Positions 10,102-19,006 of a stretch of DNA of 64,000 nt are shown here, in pieces. The DNA is from Lutibacter agarilyticus (GTDB lineage: Bacteria > Bacteroidota > Bacteroidia > Flavobacteriales > Flavobacteriaceae), in assembly GCF_900188235.1 (NCBI RefSeq), contig NZ_FZNT01000011.1, forward strand, positions 62,001 to 126,000. The letters are read 5' to 3'. The notes beneath the pieces are model-generated. The model saw only the letters and a program-made list of their open reading frames with translations. It was not told the origin of the DNA and did no database searches. Both the position numbers and the translations under genes were made by a program. Position 1 is the stretch's first letter, and the number at the start of each line of letters is the position of its first letter.

Positions 10102-10410
10102 ATGAAATTATTATTAATAACAAGCGTATCAGAATACGAAAAAGAGGTTTGCAAACTTTTTAAAAAAGCTGAAATAATAGTTTATAGCACATCTGATATT
10201 CAAGGGCATAAATTTTTTGCAGGAAATAACCTGCAAGACAATTGGTTCTCTACCCAAAGAGATTCTTTTGATTCTAAATTATATTTCTCTTTTACTTCAG
10301 AAGATAAAATTGAAACCATCTTTAAAAGTATTGAAGCATTTAACACCGAAAAAACGAGTTCAAATCCATTAAAAGCAATTGTATTGGATATTGAAAAATT
10401 TATTAACTAA
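10102..10410 (+). CDS. conserved small protein, possible PII-like fold, function unknown
   Basis: 102 residues, soluble, with alternating beta and alpha segments: MKLLLITSV, EIIVYSTSDI, KLYFSFTSED and KAIVLDIEKF look like strands of a small ferredoxin-like sheet as in PII-like proteins. No signal peptide, cysteine cluster or catalytic motif. It follows the efflux operon after a gap carrying repeats and precedes a DUF2892 protein by 17 bases, so those two probably form a unit. The fold is inference from residue pattern only. Confidence 0.65.
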   Translation: MKLLLITSVSEYEKEVCKLFKKAEIIVYSTSDIQGHKFFAGNNLQDNWFSTQRDSFDSKLYFSFTSEDKIETIFKSIEAFNTEKTSSNPLKAIVLDIEKFIN

Positions 10411-10427
10411 AAAAAAACTAAATAAAA

Positions 10428-10613
10428 ATGAAAAATAGAATTATACACATTGTAGCTGGCCTTTTTATCCTTATTAGTATAACCTTAGCTGTTAAAGTCA
10501 ATATAAACTGGTTATGGTTTACGGCTTTTGTAGGTGTAAATTTATTTCAATCTGGAATTACCAAATGGTGCCTCATGGGAACAATTTTAGGCAAATTAGG
10601 TGTAAAAGATTAA
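10428..10613 (+). CDS. DUF2892-family small membrane protein
   Basis: 61 residues with two hydrophobic helices (about 8-24 and 28-45) joined by a short polar turn, then the family motif around FQSGITKWCLMG near residues 43-54 and a short tail. This matches the DUF2892 module, found alone or fused to rhodanese in YgaP-type proteins. Role unknown. The single Cys lies at the end of the second helix. It begins 17 bases after the previous gene. Confidence 0.75.
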   Translation: MKNRIIHIVAGLFILISITLAVKVNINWLWFTAFVGVNLFQSGITKWCLMGTILGKLGVKD

Positions 10614-10646
10614 ATTCTTTTGTAATTTGCCAAAAAATTGTAAGGC

Positions 10647-10964
10647 ATTAAAAACAAATTAAAACATATTATATCGAGTGTACTATTAATAGCTGTACTG
10701 CTTCCTTTTGCAGTACAGTTTGTACATTCTTTTGAACGTCATGAACACATTTGCAGTGAAAATAACATTCATCTTGATACACATAAATTAGATTGTTCCG
10801 TTTTTCACTTTAAAATAAATCAAAATTCTATTGATTTTTCTTCCGAAGAAATTACTTTTGAAAACAACATTTCAAATGCTCATATTTTCACCAGTGAAGC
10901 GTGTAAATCACTCGTAAATCTTTACTACAAATCATCTAGAGCCCCCCCTATTTTATTGTTATAA
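10647..10964 (+). CDS. small secreted or membrane protein with His and Cys motifs, probable ATT start
   Basis: A continuous frame of 105 codons follows a TAA at 10641 and ends at a TAA at 10962. It reads as a normal secreted protein: KNKLKHIISS, a hydrophobic segment (VLLIAVLLPFAVQFV), then a His-rich stretch (HSFERHEH), an HLDTH motif and a C-SVFHF motif. No ATG, GTG or TTG occurs in frame near the N-terminus; the ATT at 10647, in the position expected for MKNKLKH, is the best start. Short proteins of this kind often precede metal-type TonB receptors in Flavobacteriaceae, and one follows here after 43 bases. A metal-binding accessory role is inference. Confidence 0.6.
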   Translation: MKNKLKHIISSVLLIAVLLPFAVQFVHSFERHEHICSENNIHLDTHKLDCSVFHFKINQNSIDFSSEEITFENNISNAHIFTSEACKSLVNLYYKSSRAPPILLL

Positions 10965-11007
10965 TTAAGCTTACATACAATTACTTAACAATAAAAACAT
11001 ATATATT

Positions 11008-13287
11008 ATGAAAATATACTTAACGCTATTTTTAGTAGCGGCTTCCTATATTTCAATTGCACAACAAAAAATTTCTGGTACCGTTACAAATAATCATAAT
11101 AAACCTTTATTTGGGGTTGAAGTGTTTGTTGAAGAACTACAAAAAGGAACTTCAACTGATGAAAACGGCTATTATGAATTAACCAATTTACCCAACAATA
11201 CAATTCATCTTATCTATAATTATTTAGGATATGAAACACAAATTAAAACAATAGCACTAAAAAATGAAGAGACTGTATTTGAAATAATTTTAGAAGATGC
11301 AGTATTTCATATGGAAGAAATAATTATTTCAACTCCTTTCAATAAATTGCAGTCTGAAAACGTAATGAAAGTTGATAAAATAACCGTTCAACAATTAAAA
11401 ACCAAAGGAGCAGCTACTTTAATTGAAGGTGTTAGCTTAATACCAGGAGTTTCACAAGTTTCAACAGGAACAGGTATTGGAAAACCTGTAATTAGAGGAC
11501 TTAGAGGAAACCGGGTATTGGTTTACTCACAAGGAATTCGTCTTGAAAATCAACAATTTGGAGATGAACACGGTTTAGGAGTTGACGATGCTAGTATTGA
11601 AAGTATTGAAGTAATTAAAGGTCCTGCATCGTTATTATATGGTTCTGACGCCTTAGGTGGTGTACTTTATTTTACACCTTTAAAATTTGCCGATGAAAAT
11701 ACATTTAATGTGTATGCTAACCAAACTTACTTTACAAATACAGACGGAAGCAATACCTCTTTTGGAGTAAAGCAATCCTATAATTCTTGGAAGTTTTTAG
11801 CTAGTGGAGCCTACAATTCTCACGGAGATTATAAAATCCCTGATAATAAAAGCGTTCTAAATACTCGTTTTAATGAAGCTATTTTTAATGCGGCTATTGG
11901 CTTTAACAGTAACCTAATTTCTAGTGTTGCGCGTTTTAATTTCAATCATTCTAATGTTGGTATTCCTGAAGAAATTGGCGCTGAGAACACCTTTAAGACA
12001 CCGATGTTACCTTACCAAGATTTAACTAATAAATCAGTAAGCTTAAACACCATTTTCTATTTAAATAATTCAAAAATATCAACTGTATTTGGATATACAA
12101 AAAATGACAGAAAAGAGTTTGAAGAACATCATGATGAACATGCTGATGACGACGACGATCACGATGACCACGATGACCACCAAGATGATGAAGAGCTACA
12201 TCCGTCACTTCACCTAAAATTAAATACGTTTAGCTACGATGCAAAATGGCATTTACCTAAAACTAAAAATTTTGAAGGAATTTTTGGTGTACAAGGAATG
12301 CTACAAAACAACTCAAATTACGGGGAAGAAATCCTAATTCCGGATGCTACTATAAATGATATTGGGCTTTTATTTACAGGTACTTATGATTTTAAAAATA
12401 ATAGTAACTTACAAGGTGGAATTCGTTTTGATTACAGAGCAATTGACACTGAAGAACACATTATACAACACGAAGATGAACTTCATGTTTTTGATGCGCT
12501 TGATAAAAATTATGAAAACTTTTCAGCATCTTTAGGATATAAAACAACACTGTTTAAAGTTATTACCAGCCGATTTAATGCAGCTACAGGATTTAAAGCA
12601 CCCAATTTAGCTGAATTGACTTCAAACGGTGTGCACCACGGATCCAATCGTTTTGAGATTGGAAATCCTGATTTAAAAAGTGAACGCAATGTACAATTAG
12701 ATGTTGCTTTGGAATACGATACGAAACATTTTGAACTATTTGCTAACGGATTTTACAATTATATAGACAATTATATTTTTATAAATCCGACAGGTGATTT
12801 TGAAGATGGTTATGACGTTTATAAATACACGCAAGAGAATGCAGAGTTATATGGTGGAGAGTTTGGATTTCACTTACATCCCCACCCATTAGATTGGCTG
12901 CACTTGCAAAGTAGTTATGAAACTGTAATTGGAAAACAAAGCAATGGAGACTATTTACCGTTAATTCCTGCAAATAAATTCATCAATACTATTAGAACTG
13001 AATTCAACATAAAAGACTGGTTAAATAAAGGCTTTGCAGCCATTACTGTTGAAAGCAATTTGGAACAAAATAATGTAAGCGACTTTGAAACGGCTACGGA
13101 AGGCTACAGTTTATTAAATATTGGTGCTGGTGCAACATTTGTAGTTTCTAGAATTAATTTTGATGTAAGTTTAAACCTTAACAATGCGTTAGATAAAACG
13201 TATATTTCTCACTTATCTCGCTTGAAGGCAAACAACATTCCTAATATTGGAAGAAACTTTATTGCTAGTGTTAAGTTTAAACTTTAA
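11008..13287 (+). CDS. TonB-dependent outer membrane receptor with His/Asp-rich loop, probable metal uptake
   Basis: 759 residues. Signal peptide ends near residue 18 (SIAQQK). A carboxypeptidase-like regulatory domain follows (about 20-105), then the plug (about 115-215, with PVIRGLRGNRVLVY and the plug end GPASLLYGSDALGGV) and a beta-barrel ending in Leu. Residues about 372-399, in an extracellular-loop position, are almost only His, Asp and Glu (HHDEHADDDDDHDD). Such loops occur in zinc receptors like ZnuD and in other divalent-metal receptors, so zinc, nickel or cobalt uptake is likely but not proven. The small His/Cys protein lies just upstream. Confidence 0.92.
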   Translation: MKIYLTLFLVAASYISIAQQKISGTVTNNHNKPLFGVEVFVEELQKGTSTDENGYYELTNLPNNTIHLIYNYLGYETQIKTIALKNEETVFEIILEDAVFHMEEIIISTPFNKLQSENVMKVDKITVQQLKTKGAATLIEGVSLIPGVSQVSTGTGIGKPVIRGLRGNRVLVYSQGIRLENQQFGDEHGLGVDDASIESIEVIKGPASLLYGSDALGGVLYFTPLKFADENTFNVYANQTYFTNTDGSNTSFGVKQSYNSWKFLASGAYNSHGDYKIPDNKSVLNTRFNEAIFNAAIGFNSNLISSVARFNFNHSNVGIPEEIGAENTFKTPMLPYQDLTNKSVSLNTIFYLNNSKISTVFGYTKNDRKEFEEHHDEHADDDDDHDDHDDHQDDEELHPSLHLKLNTFSYDAKWHLPKTKNFEGIFGVQGMLQNNSNYGEEILIPDATINDIGLLFTGTYDFKNNSNLQGGIRFDYRAIDTEEHIIQHEDELHVFDALDKNYENFSASLGYKTTLFKVITSRFNAATGFKAPNLAELTSNGVHHGSNRFEIGNPDLKSERNVQLDVALEYDTKHFELFANGFYNYIDNYIFINPTGDFEDGYDVYKYTQENAELYGGEFGFHLHPHPLDWLHLQSSYETVIGKQSNGDYLPLIPANKFINTIRTEFNIKDWLNKGFAAITVESNLEQNNVSDFETATEGYSLLNIGAGATFVVSRINFDVSLNLNNALDKTYISHLSRLKANNIPNIGRNFIASVKFKL

Positions 13288-13305
13288 CTCTTAATAATCG
13301 TATAA

Positions 13306-13344
13306 AAAAAAAGGTAGCCTGAAGAGATCAGGCTACCTTTTTTT
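13306..13344. terminator. bidirectional intrinsic terminator
   Basis: A 17-bp stem, AAAAAAAGGTAGCCTGA at 13306-13322 with its complement at 13328-13344 and a 5-base loop. The A-run and T-run flank a GC core (GGTAGCCTGA), so it can stop transcription from both sides. It lies between the convergent TonB receptor and carboxyltransferase genes. Confidence 0.93.
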
Positions 13345-13362
13345 ATGTATTTAATTTATTTG

Positions 13363-15255
13363 TTATTCAATCACAAATAATAAATCTCCTTTTGATACAG
13401 AGTCTCCAGATTCGTATTTAATTCCTGAAATAACCCCGTCTTTATGTGCTTCAAGGTTATTCATCATTTTCATAGCTTCAAGCACAACAACCATTTCACC
13501 TTTTTTTACAGTGTCACCATTTTGTTTCTTGAATTCAACAATCATTCCTGGAATTGGAGCTAATAAAGCATTTTCATTGCTTTCTTCTGTAGAAACTTTC
13601 TTCTTACGTTTTTTTCTAGCTACAGCTTTCCCGTTAGGAATTGCAACATTAAATTTCTCTCCATCAACAATAACTTCCATTTCTGTCATTTGAGAATCTC
13701 CTTTGCTAGCAGTAGTAAGTTCTCCAGATAAAGCTTTTGCAATTAATTCTTGCTCTTTCTCTACTTCAGCCATAGTTTTAGCTTTCACATCAGCAGGAAC
13801 TTCTTCTTTACCATATTTCCACTTCAAAAATCTTTTACCTGTTATAGGGTACAATGCAACTAAAACTTCATCATCAAGATCTTGAGCAACATCTTTAAAT
13901 TTATCTTTTACTGCTTCCATTTCAGGCTCTAAGATTGAACCAGGACGTACAGAAATAGGCTCTTCTCCACGCTCATAATCTTTTAAAGCTTTCGCTTGAA
14001 CTTCAGGATTGATAGGCTCTGTTGTTTTTCCATATAAACCATAACAAAGATCTTTTACCTCTTTTGTAATTTGAGCATACTCACCTTCGTAAGAATCAAA
14101 CAATACATTGTTTACTGTTTGTACCCCAACAATTTGTGAAGTAGGTGTTACTAATGGAATATTACCTAAATCTTTACGTACTTTTGGTAACATTTTAAAT
14201 ACATCTTCCAATTTATCCAAAGCATCCATTGCTTTTAACTGGTTTACCAAGTTAGAAAGCATTCCTCCTGGAGTTTGGTGAAGCAATACATTAATATCTG
14301 TAGTAGAGTATTTAGGATTGTTATCTAAATGTTTGTACTTAGGAATATATTTCTCCATTTCATCAGCAATAGCAGTGATTTTTTTGATATCCATACCAGA
14401 GTCACGGTTAGTACCTAACAATGACATAATGATTGGCTCAACAGCTGCGTGAGACGTACGGTAAGCGTAAGGCCCAATACAAGTATCAACAATATCAACA
14501 CCTGCTTCAATTGCTTTAAAAATAGCTAAATCACCCATACCTGAAGTAAAGTGCGTATGTAAATTCAATGGAATATCAGTGATTTTTTTGATTTCACGAA
14601 CCATATTGTAAATATCATATGGCGCAATTAAACCTGCCATATCTTTAATACAAATAGAATCTACACCAAAAGCTACAAGTTCTTTTACTTTGTTCAAATA
14701 GTACTCCATATTATACACATCACCACCTAAACGAGGTTGGTTTAAAGTATAACATACAACTCCTTGAAAATGCTTGTCGTTATCTTTAATAACTTGAGCT
14801 GCAGTTTCAAAGTTACGGTAATCGTTCAATGCATCAAAACAACGGAAAATATCCATTCCATTATCAATAGAACGTTGCACAAATGCTTTTACAACATCAT
14901 CAGCATAGTTACGGTAACCTACAACGTTTTGACCACGAAGTAACATTGAAAAAGGTGTTTTTGGCATTACTTTTTTCAAAGTTCTTAATCTTTCCCAAGG
15001 ATCTTCACCTAAGAAACGGTGCATGGTATCAAACGTAGCTCCACCCCAAGTTTCAACAGCGTTATAACCTGCATTATCAATCATTTCTGCAACTGGCAAC
15101 ATATCTTCTGTACGTCCACGTGTTGCGAACAAAGATTGGTGACCATCACGTAAACTTACGTCGTTAATTTTTATTGGATTAGCCGCTTTAGGACGATCTG
15201 CTCCAAATTCTAGTTTGGACATTTCTAATATCCCGTGTTTATCGAAATTCATCAT
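13363..15255 (-). CDS. biotin-dependent carboxyltransferase with biotin carrier domain (oxaloacetate decarboxylase alpha / transcarboxylase 5S type)
   Basis: 630 residues. The HMGL-like carboxyltransferase barrel (about 27-300) opens with DVSLRDGHQS, whose Asp37 is the family metal ligand, and carries the CIKDMAG lysine motif and LHTH metal histidines. A PYC/OADA conserved domain follows (about 310-500), then a basic linker (KKRKKK) and a biotinyl domain with EAMKM; Lys596 is the biotinylation site, 34 residues from the end as usual. It exchanges a carboxyl group between biotin and pyruvate/oxaloacetate. No biotin carboxylase domain is present. Last gene of a three-gene minus-strand operon. 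The second ATG is adjacent (MM); the first was kept. Confidence 0.93.
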   Translation of the reverse strand: MMNFDKHGILEMSKLEFGADRPKAANPIKINDVSLRDGHQSLFATRGRTEDMLPVAEMIDNAGYNAVETWGGATFDTMHRFLGEDPWERLRTLKKVMPKTPFSMLLRGQNVVGYRNYADDVVKAFVQRSIDNGMDIFRCFDALNDYRNFETAAQVIKDNDKHFQGVVCYTLNQPRLGGDVYNMEYYLNKVKELVAFGVDSICIKDMAGLIAPYDIYNMVREIKKITDIPLNLHTHFTSGMGDLAIFKAIEAGVDIVDTCIGPYAYRTSHAAVEPIIMSLLGTNRDSGMDIKKITAIADEMEKYIPKYKHLDNNPKYSTTDINVLLHQTPGGMLSNLVNQLKAMDALDKLEDVFKMLPKVRKDLGNIPLVTPTSQIVGVQTVNNVLFDSYEGEYAQITKEVKDLCYGLYGKTTEPINPEVQAKALKDYERGEEPISVRPGSILEPEMEAVKDKFKDVAQDLDDEVLVALYPITGKRFLKWKYGKEEVPADVKAKTMAEVEKEQELIAKALSGELTTASKGDSQMTEMEVIVDGEKFNVAIPNGKAVARKKRKKKVSTEESNENALLAPIPGMIVEFKKQNGDTVKKGEMVVVLEAMKMMNNLEAHKDGVISGIKYESGDSVSKGDLLFVIE

Positions 15256-15274
15256 TTTAATGTTTTAATAATTA

Positions 15275-15460
15275 TTATAGAAAAGGTTTAGCTCCTGGTG
15301 TTTTTAATTTACCTTGCACCATTTGTCTGTCGCTCATAATTCTACGTATTCCCATTTTTCCCCAAACATCTTCTGATACTTTGTCTGGTTTCGTTTCCAT
15401 TTGAGTGTAAGCACTAACTGCTATCACCGCTGCTCTTCTCTTTTTTTCTGTTTGTGTCAT
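15275..15460 (-). CDS. small conserved protein of the carboxyltransferase operon, possible delta/epsilon-type subunit
   Basis: 61 residues, no clear membrane helix. It lies between the 12S-like and 5S-like genes with gaps of 10 and 19 bases, so it is almost certainly cotranscribed. The pattern AAVIAVSAYTQM followed by W-x3-G-IRRIMSDR resembles the C-terminal tail of OadG/MmdD/MmdE small subunits, which help hold decarboxylase or carboxylase complexes together. The similarity is short and judged by eye; treat the subunit role as inference. Confidence 0.7.
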   Translation of the reverse strand: MTQTEKKRRAAVIAVSAYTQMETKPDKVSEDVWGKMGIRRIMSDRQMVQGKLKTPGAKPFL

Positions 15461-15470
15461 AATAAAAAAA

Positions 15471-17027
15471 TTATAGTGGAATATTTCCGTGTTTTTTAGG
15501 AGGCAATATTTCCGACTTAGAAGACATTGTTTCTAATGCCATAATTAATCTTTCTCTTGTTTCACTTGGTAAAATCACCTCATCAATATATCCTCTTTCA
15601 GCTGCCAAATAAGGTACACTAAAAGCTTTTTCATACTCTTCTATTTTTTCTTGAGTTTTAGCTGCTTTATCTTCAGCTTGGCTAATGTCTTTTCTATAGG
15701 TTGAAATTACTTCAACTGCTCCTTTAGCCCCCATTACTGCAATTTCAGAAGTTGGCCAAGCAAAAACCATATCAGCTCCTAAATGGCTTGAACTCATTGC
15801 TACATAAGCACCTCCATAATCCTTTCTACATACTACGGTAAATTTAGGAACGGTAGCTTCTGAATAAGAATATAATAGTTTTGCTCCGTGTCTAATAATA
15901 CCATTCAACTCTTGTTCTACACCAGGTAAATATCCTGGTACATCTACAAATGTTATTAATGGAATATTAAAAGCATCACAAGTTCTAATAAACCTACTTA
16001 TTTTATCTGATGCATCAATATTTAAACAACCTGCTAAAAACATTGGTTGGTTAGCTATAATACCTACTGATCTGTTATTTAATCTACCAAAACCAACAAT
16101 TGCATTTTCAGCAAAATGTTCGTGAACTTCATAAAAATCTCCTCCATCTAAAACCTCTTCAATGACTTCTTTCATATCATAAGACATTTTAGAGTCATCT
16201 GGTATAAATGTATCTAACATATCACAAGATCTTTTTGGATCGTCTCCCATTTCTAATGTTGGAGCAGTCTCCATATTATTGTTAGGTAAATAATCAATTA
16301 AATCTCTAATTTGTTCAATACAATCTTCGTCACTTTCACAAGCAAAATGTGAGTTACCACTTTTTGAATTATGAACCATTGCTCCTCCAAGTTCTTCAAA
16401 TGTAGTTTCTTCACCAGTTACAGTTTTAATTACATAAGGACTTGTAATAAACATATGACTCGTTTTTTTAACCATAAAAACAAAATCAGTAATTGCAGGT
16501 GAATAAACAGCTCCACCAGCACAAGGTCCCATAATTGCTGAAATTTGAGGTATTACACCTGATGCTCTAGAATTTTTAAAGAAAATATCTCCATACCCTT
16601 TTAAAGCATCAACACCTTCTTCAACTCTTGCCCCACCTGAATCATTCAATCCTACAATAGGAGCACCAGCTTTCATAGCCAAATCCATTACTTTACAAAT
16701 TTTAGCGGCATGTATTTGTCCTAAAGAACCACCTCTTGAAGTAAAATCTTGAGAAAATGCAAATACAGATCTTCCATTTACCAATCCATAACCAACAATA
16801 ACACCGTCAGATTCAATCTCAACGTGTTCCATTCCAAAATTAGTAGACCTATGCTTTGCAAATGCATCTATCTCATGAAAACTATCCTCATCAAATAAAA
16901 GGTTTATACGCTCACGTGCCGATAGTTTATTTTTGGCATGTTGCTTTTCAACTCTTGCATCACCTCCCATTTTAAGAACTTGCTCTCGTTTGGCTTTTAA
17001 CAAATCTATTTTTTCAACAACTTTCAT
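15471..17027 (-). CDS. acyl-CoA carboxyltransferase (methylmalonyl-CoA decarboxylase alpha / propionyl-CoA carboxylase beta / transcarboxylase 12S type)
   Basis: 518 residues, typical of this decameric or hexameric carboxyltransferase. The crotonase-like duplicated domain is complete: the N-terminal half has the acyl-CoA pocket (GGSLGQIHAAK, DSGGARVEEG, MGPCAGGAVYSPA) and the C-terminal half the biotin pocket (ITFVDVPGYLPG, YGGAYVAMSS). It moves carboxyl groups between an acyl-CoA, probably (methyl)malonyl/propionyl-CoA, and carboxybiotin. It is the first gene of the operon; a -7 box lies upstream at 17103-17110. With the 5S-like partner it could act as a transcarboxylase, or as a carboxylase with a biotin carboxylase encoded elsewhere. 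Confidence 0.94.
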   Translation of the reverse strand: MKVVEKIDLLKAKREQVLKMGGDARVEKQHAKNKLSARERINLLFDEDSFHEIDAFAKHRSTNFGMEHVEIESDGVIVGYGLVNGRSVFAFSQDFTSRGGSLGQIHAAKICKVMDLAMKAGAPIVGLNDSGGARVEEGVDALKGYGDIFFKNSRASGVIPQISAIMGPCAGGAVYSPAITDFVFMVKKTSHMFITSPYVIKTVTGEETTFEELGGAMVHNSKSGNSHFACESDEDCIEQIRDLIDYLPNNNMETAPTLEMGDDPKRSCDMLDTFIPDDSKMSYDMKEVIEEVLDGGDFYEVHEHFAENAIVGFGRLNNRSVGIIANQPMFLAGCLNIDASDKISRFIRTCDAFNIPLITFVDVPGYLPGVEQELNGIIRHGAKLLYSYSEATVPKFTVVCRKDYGGAYVAMSSSHLGADMVFAWPTSEIAVMGAKGAVEVISTYRKDISQAEDKAAKTQEKIEEYEKAFSVPYLAAERGYIDEVILPSETRERLIMALETMSSKSEILPPKKHGNIPL

Positions 17028-17699
17028 ATTTATTTCTATTGTTTAAATTTTATTTTTTAAGCTAAATTTTTCAATAACTATTTTTATGCTATTTAACTGT
17101 AACAAAGATAACAATCGCTTTTAATTAGAAAACTGATAAGTATCATACTTTTAACGAAAACAATAAAATACCAATAGATCCTACATAAGCATTTTATACA
17201 CATATATAAAAAAAAACCGTTATTTAAGTCTTTTTATTGAACAATTAACATTTAAATAGGTTTAAATTTGAATATATGTCAAATTTTATTTTATTCATTG
17301 TTTTTTATTCAAATGGCCTAAAACACCCTAAAAAAGCCTGATTTTTTGAATATTAGAAGCTAAAAAAAAGATAAAAAAACGCACTAAAAATATATTTATT
17401 TCACTTCAATAAAATTATAAACTGCCATTTAAAACGTTTTCGAAGCAATAAAAAAAACCGTCTGCTTTTTGTTTTATTTTACTCTAAAATTCGATTCATT
17501 TACTGTTTAAATTAAAATCAAAGAAAAAAAACTTTTTTTTAAAAAAAAGTCATATTTAACAAAAAAATATCGATTTTACTTTAAAATAACTTGTTTTTTA
17601 TCAAAAAAAAATCTAAACAAACGTTTTTAACGTCATTTTAAAGAGCTGTTATTATTTATTTTTTATGATTACTTTTAGCAAAAATTTAAAACCCTCATA
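17028..17699. other. gene-free AT-rich divergent intergenic region
   Basis: 672 bases between divergent genes, extremely AT-rich with many A and T runs. Apart from the -7 box at 17103-17110 and a near-match TACTTTTA at 17670-17677 ahead of the uracil permease, I see no open frame of note, no stable hairpin and no RNA gene. The length leaves room for regulation on both sides. Confidence 0.6.
17103..17110 (-). promoter_or_regulatory. putative -7 promoter element of the carboxyltransferase operon
   Basis: The minus strand reads TATCTTTG, an exact TAnnTTTG match, 75 bases before the start codon of the 518-residue gene. A -33 TTG at standard spacing was not found. Confidence 0.4.
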
Positions 17700-18932
17700 A
17701 TGCAAAAATCTCAAAAACTAGAAACCATTAATTTAAATAATCCTATAAAACGAACGCTTGTTGGAATTCAATTTTTATTTGTAGCCTTTGGAGCAACTGT
17801 GTTAGTTCCTCTTTTAATAGATATTGACCCTTCAGTTGCTTTATTTACTGCTGGAGTTGGAACTCTTATTTTCCATTTAATTACAAAAGGAAAAGTCCCT
17901 GTATTTTTAGGTAGTAGTTTTGCTTTTATTGCTCCAATTATAGCGGCAACAAAGTTATATGGTTACGCAGGAACCTTAGGAGGCTTAATTGCTGTTGGGT
18001 TGGTATACGGGATTGTTTCGGCAGTTATTAAACTTTGGGGATTGCGAATTATTGAAAAAATATTCCCTTCTATAGTTGTAGGACCTGTAATTATGATTAT
18101 TGGTTTATCATTAGCTCCTGTTGGAGTTGATATGGCTAAAACAAACTGGCTTATTGCACTTTCAGTATTAATAACAGCTATTATTATTGTAGTTTATGCA
18201 AAAGGATTGATGAAGCTAATTCCTATTTTTATTGGCATTGTAGTTGGATATCTAATTTCAATTATTGCAGGTTTGGTAGATTTTACATCTGTTAATGAAG
18301 CTGCTTGGTTTGTATTACCAAAATTTACAAGGCCTGAATTTAATTGGGCTGCTATTGTGTATATGATACCTGTTGCTGTAGCTCCTATTATTGAGCACAT
18401 TGGTGATATGTATGCAATTGGTGGAGTTGCAAACAAAAAATTTGTAAAAGATCCTGGTTTACACAGAACCTTATTAGGAGATGGAGTTGCTACGGCTTTT
18501 GCTGGTTTTTTAGGAGGCCCACCAAACACCACTTATTCAGAAGTTACGGGTGCAGTTGCTTTAACTAAGATTGTAGATCCTCGTGTATTGAGAATAGCTG
18601 CTGTTACGGCGATTGTTTTTTCTTTAGTAGGAAAAGTAAGCGCCATATTAAAAACGATACCACAAGCTGTTTTAGGCGGAATTATGCTATTATTATTTGG
18701 TATGATTGCAAGTATTGGTATTAAAACATTGGTGGATGCAAAAACTGATTTTTCAAAAACAAGAAACCAGGTGATTGTTTCAATTATTTTAACCATTGGA
18801 ATTGGAGGTGCAGAAATTTCATACGGAAATTTCTCATTGGCAGGAATTGGTTTAGCCTCTATTGTGGGTGTACTATTGAACTTGATATTACCAAACAAGT
18901 CAACACCTATAAAAGGAAGTCACGAAGAGTAA
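17700..18932 (+). CDS. uraA: uracil permease, NCS2 family
   Basis: 410 residues, about 14 hydrophobic helices, the size of UraA. Family motifs are present: GATVLVPLL near the first helix, FLGSSFAFI, EHIGDMYAIGG (Glu near residue 232, a substrate ligand in UraA) and GGPPNTTYSEVTGAVALTK (near 277), the UraA-type version of the NCS2 signature. It imports uracil by proton symport across the inner membrane for pyrimidine salvage. It stands alone on the plus strand and ends at a strong bidirectional terminator shared with the convergent purine permease. Confidence 0.93.
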   Translation: MQKSQKLETINLNNPIKRTLVGIQFLFVAFGATVLVPLLIDIDPSVALFTAGVGTLIFHLITKGKVPVFLGSSFAFIAPIIAATKLYGYAGTLGGLIAVGLVYGIVSAVIKLWGLRIIEKIFPSIVVGPVIMIIGLSLAPVGVDMAKTNWLIALSVLITAIIIVVYAKGLMKLIPIFIGIVVGYLISIIAGLVDFTSVNEAAWFVLPKFTRPEFNWAAIVYMIPVAVAPIIEHIGDMYAIGGVANKKFVKDPGLHRTLLGDGVATAFAGFLGGPPNTTYSEVTGAVALTKIVDPRVLRIAAVTAIVFSLVGKVSAILKTIPQAVLGGIMLLLFGMIASIGIKTLVDAKTDFSKTRNQVIVSIILTIGIGGAEISYGNFSLAGIGLASIVGVLLNLILPNKSTPIKGSHEE

Positions 18933-18948
18933 CCTATTATCACGCATA

Positions 18949-18986
18949 AAAAAGCCTTTTTGAATATATTCAAAAAGGCTTTTTTT
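18949..18986. terminator. bidirectional intrinsic terminator
   Basis: A 17-bp stem (AAAAAAGCCTTTTTGAA at 18949-18965, complement at 18970-18986) with a 4-base loop, flanked by A and T runs. It sits between the convergent uracil and purine permease genes. Confidence 0.92.
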
Positions 18987-19006
18987 TATAATATGATTAT
19001 TTAAAA

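Noticed and set aside
17028-17699. Small RNA or riboswitch ahead of the uracil permease or carboxyltransferase operon
   Set aside because: No stable stem-loop or conserved aptamer core is visible; the region is simple AT-rich sequence.
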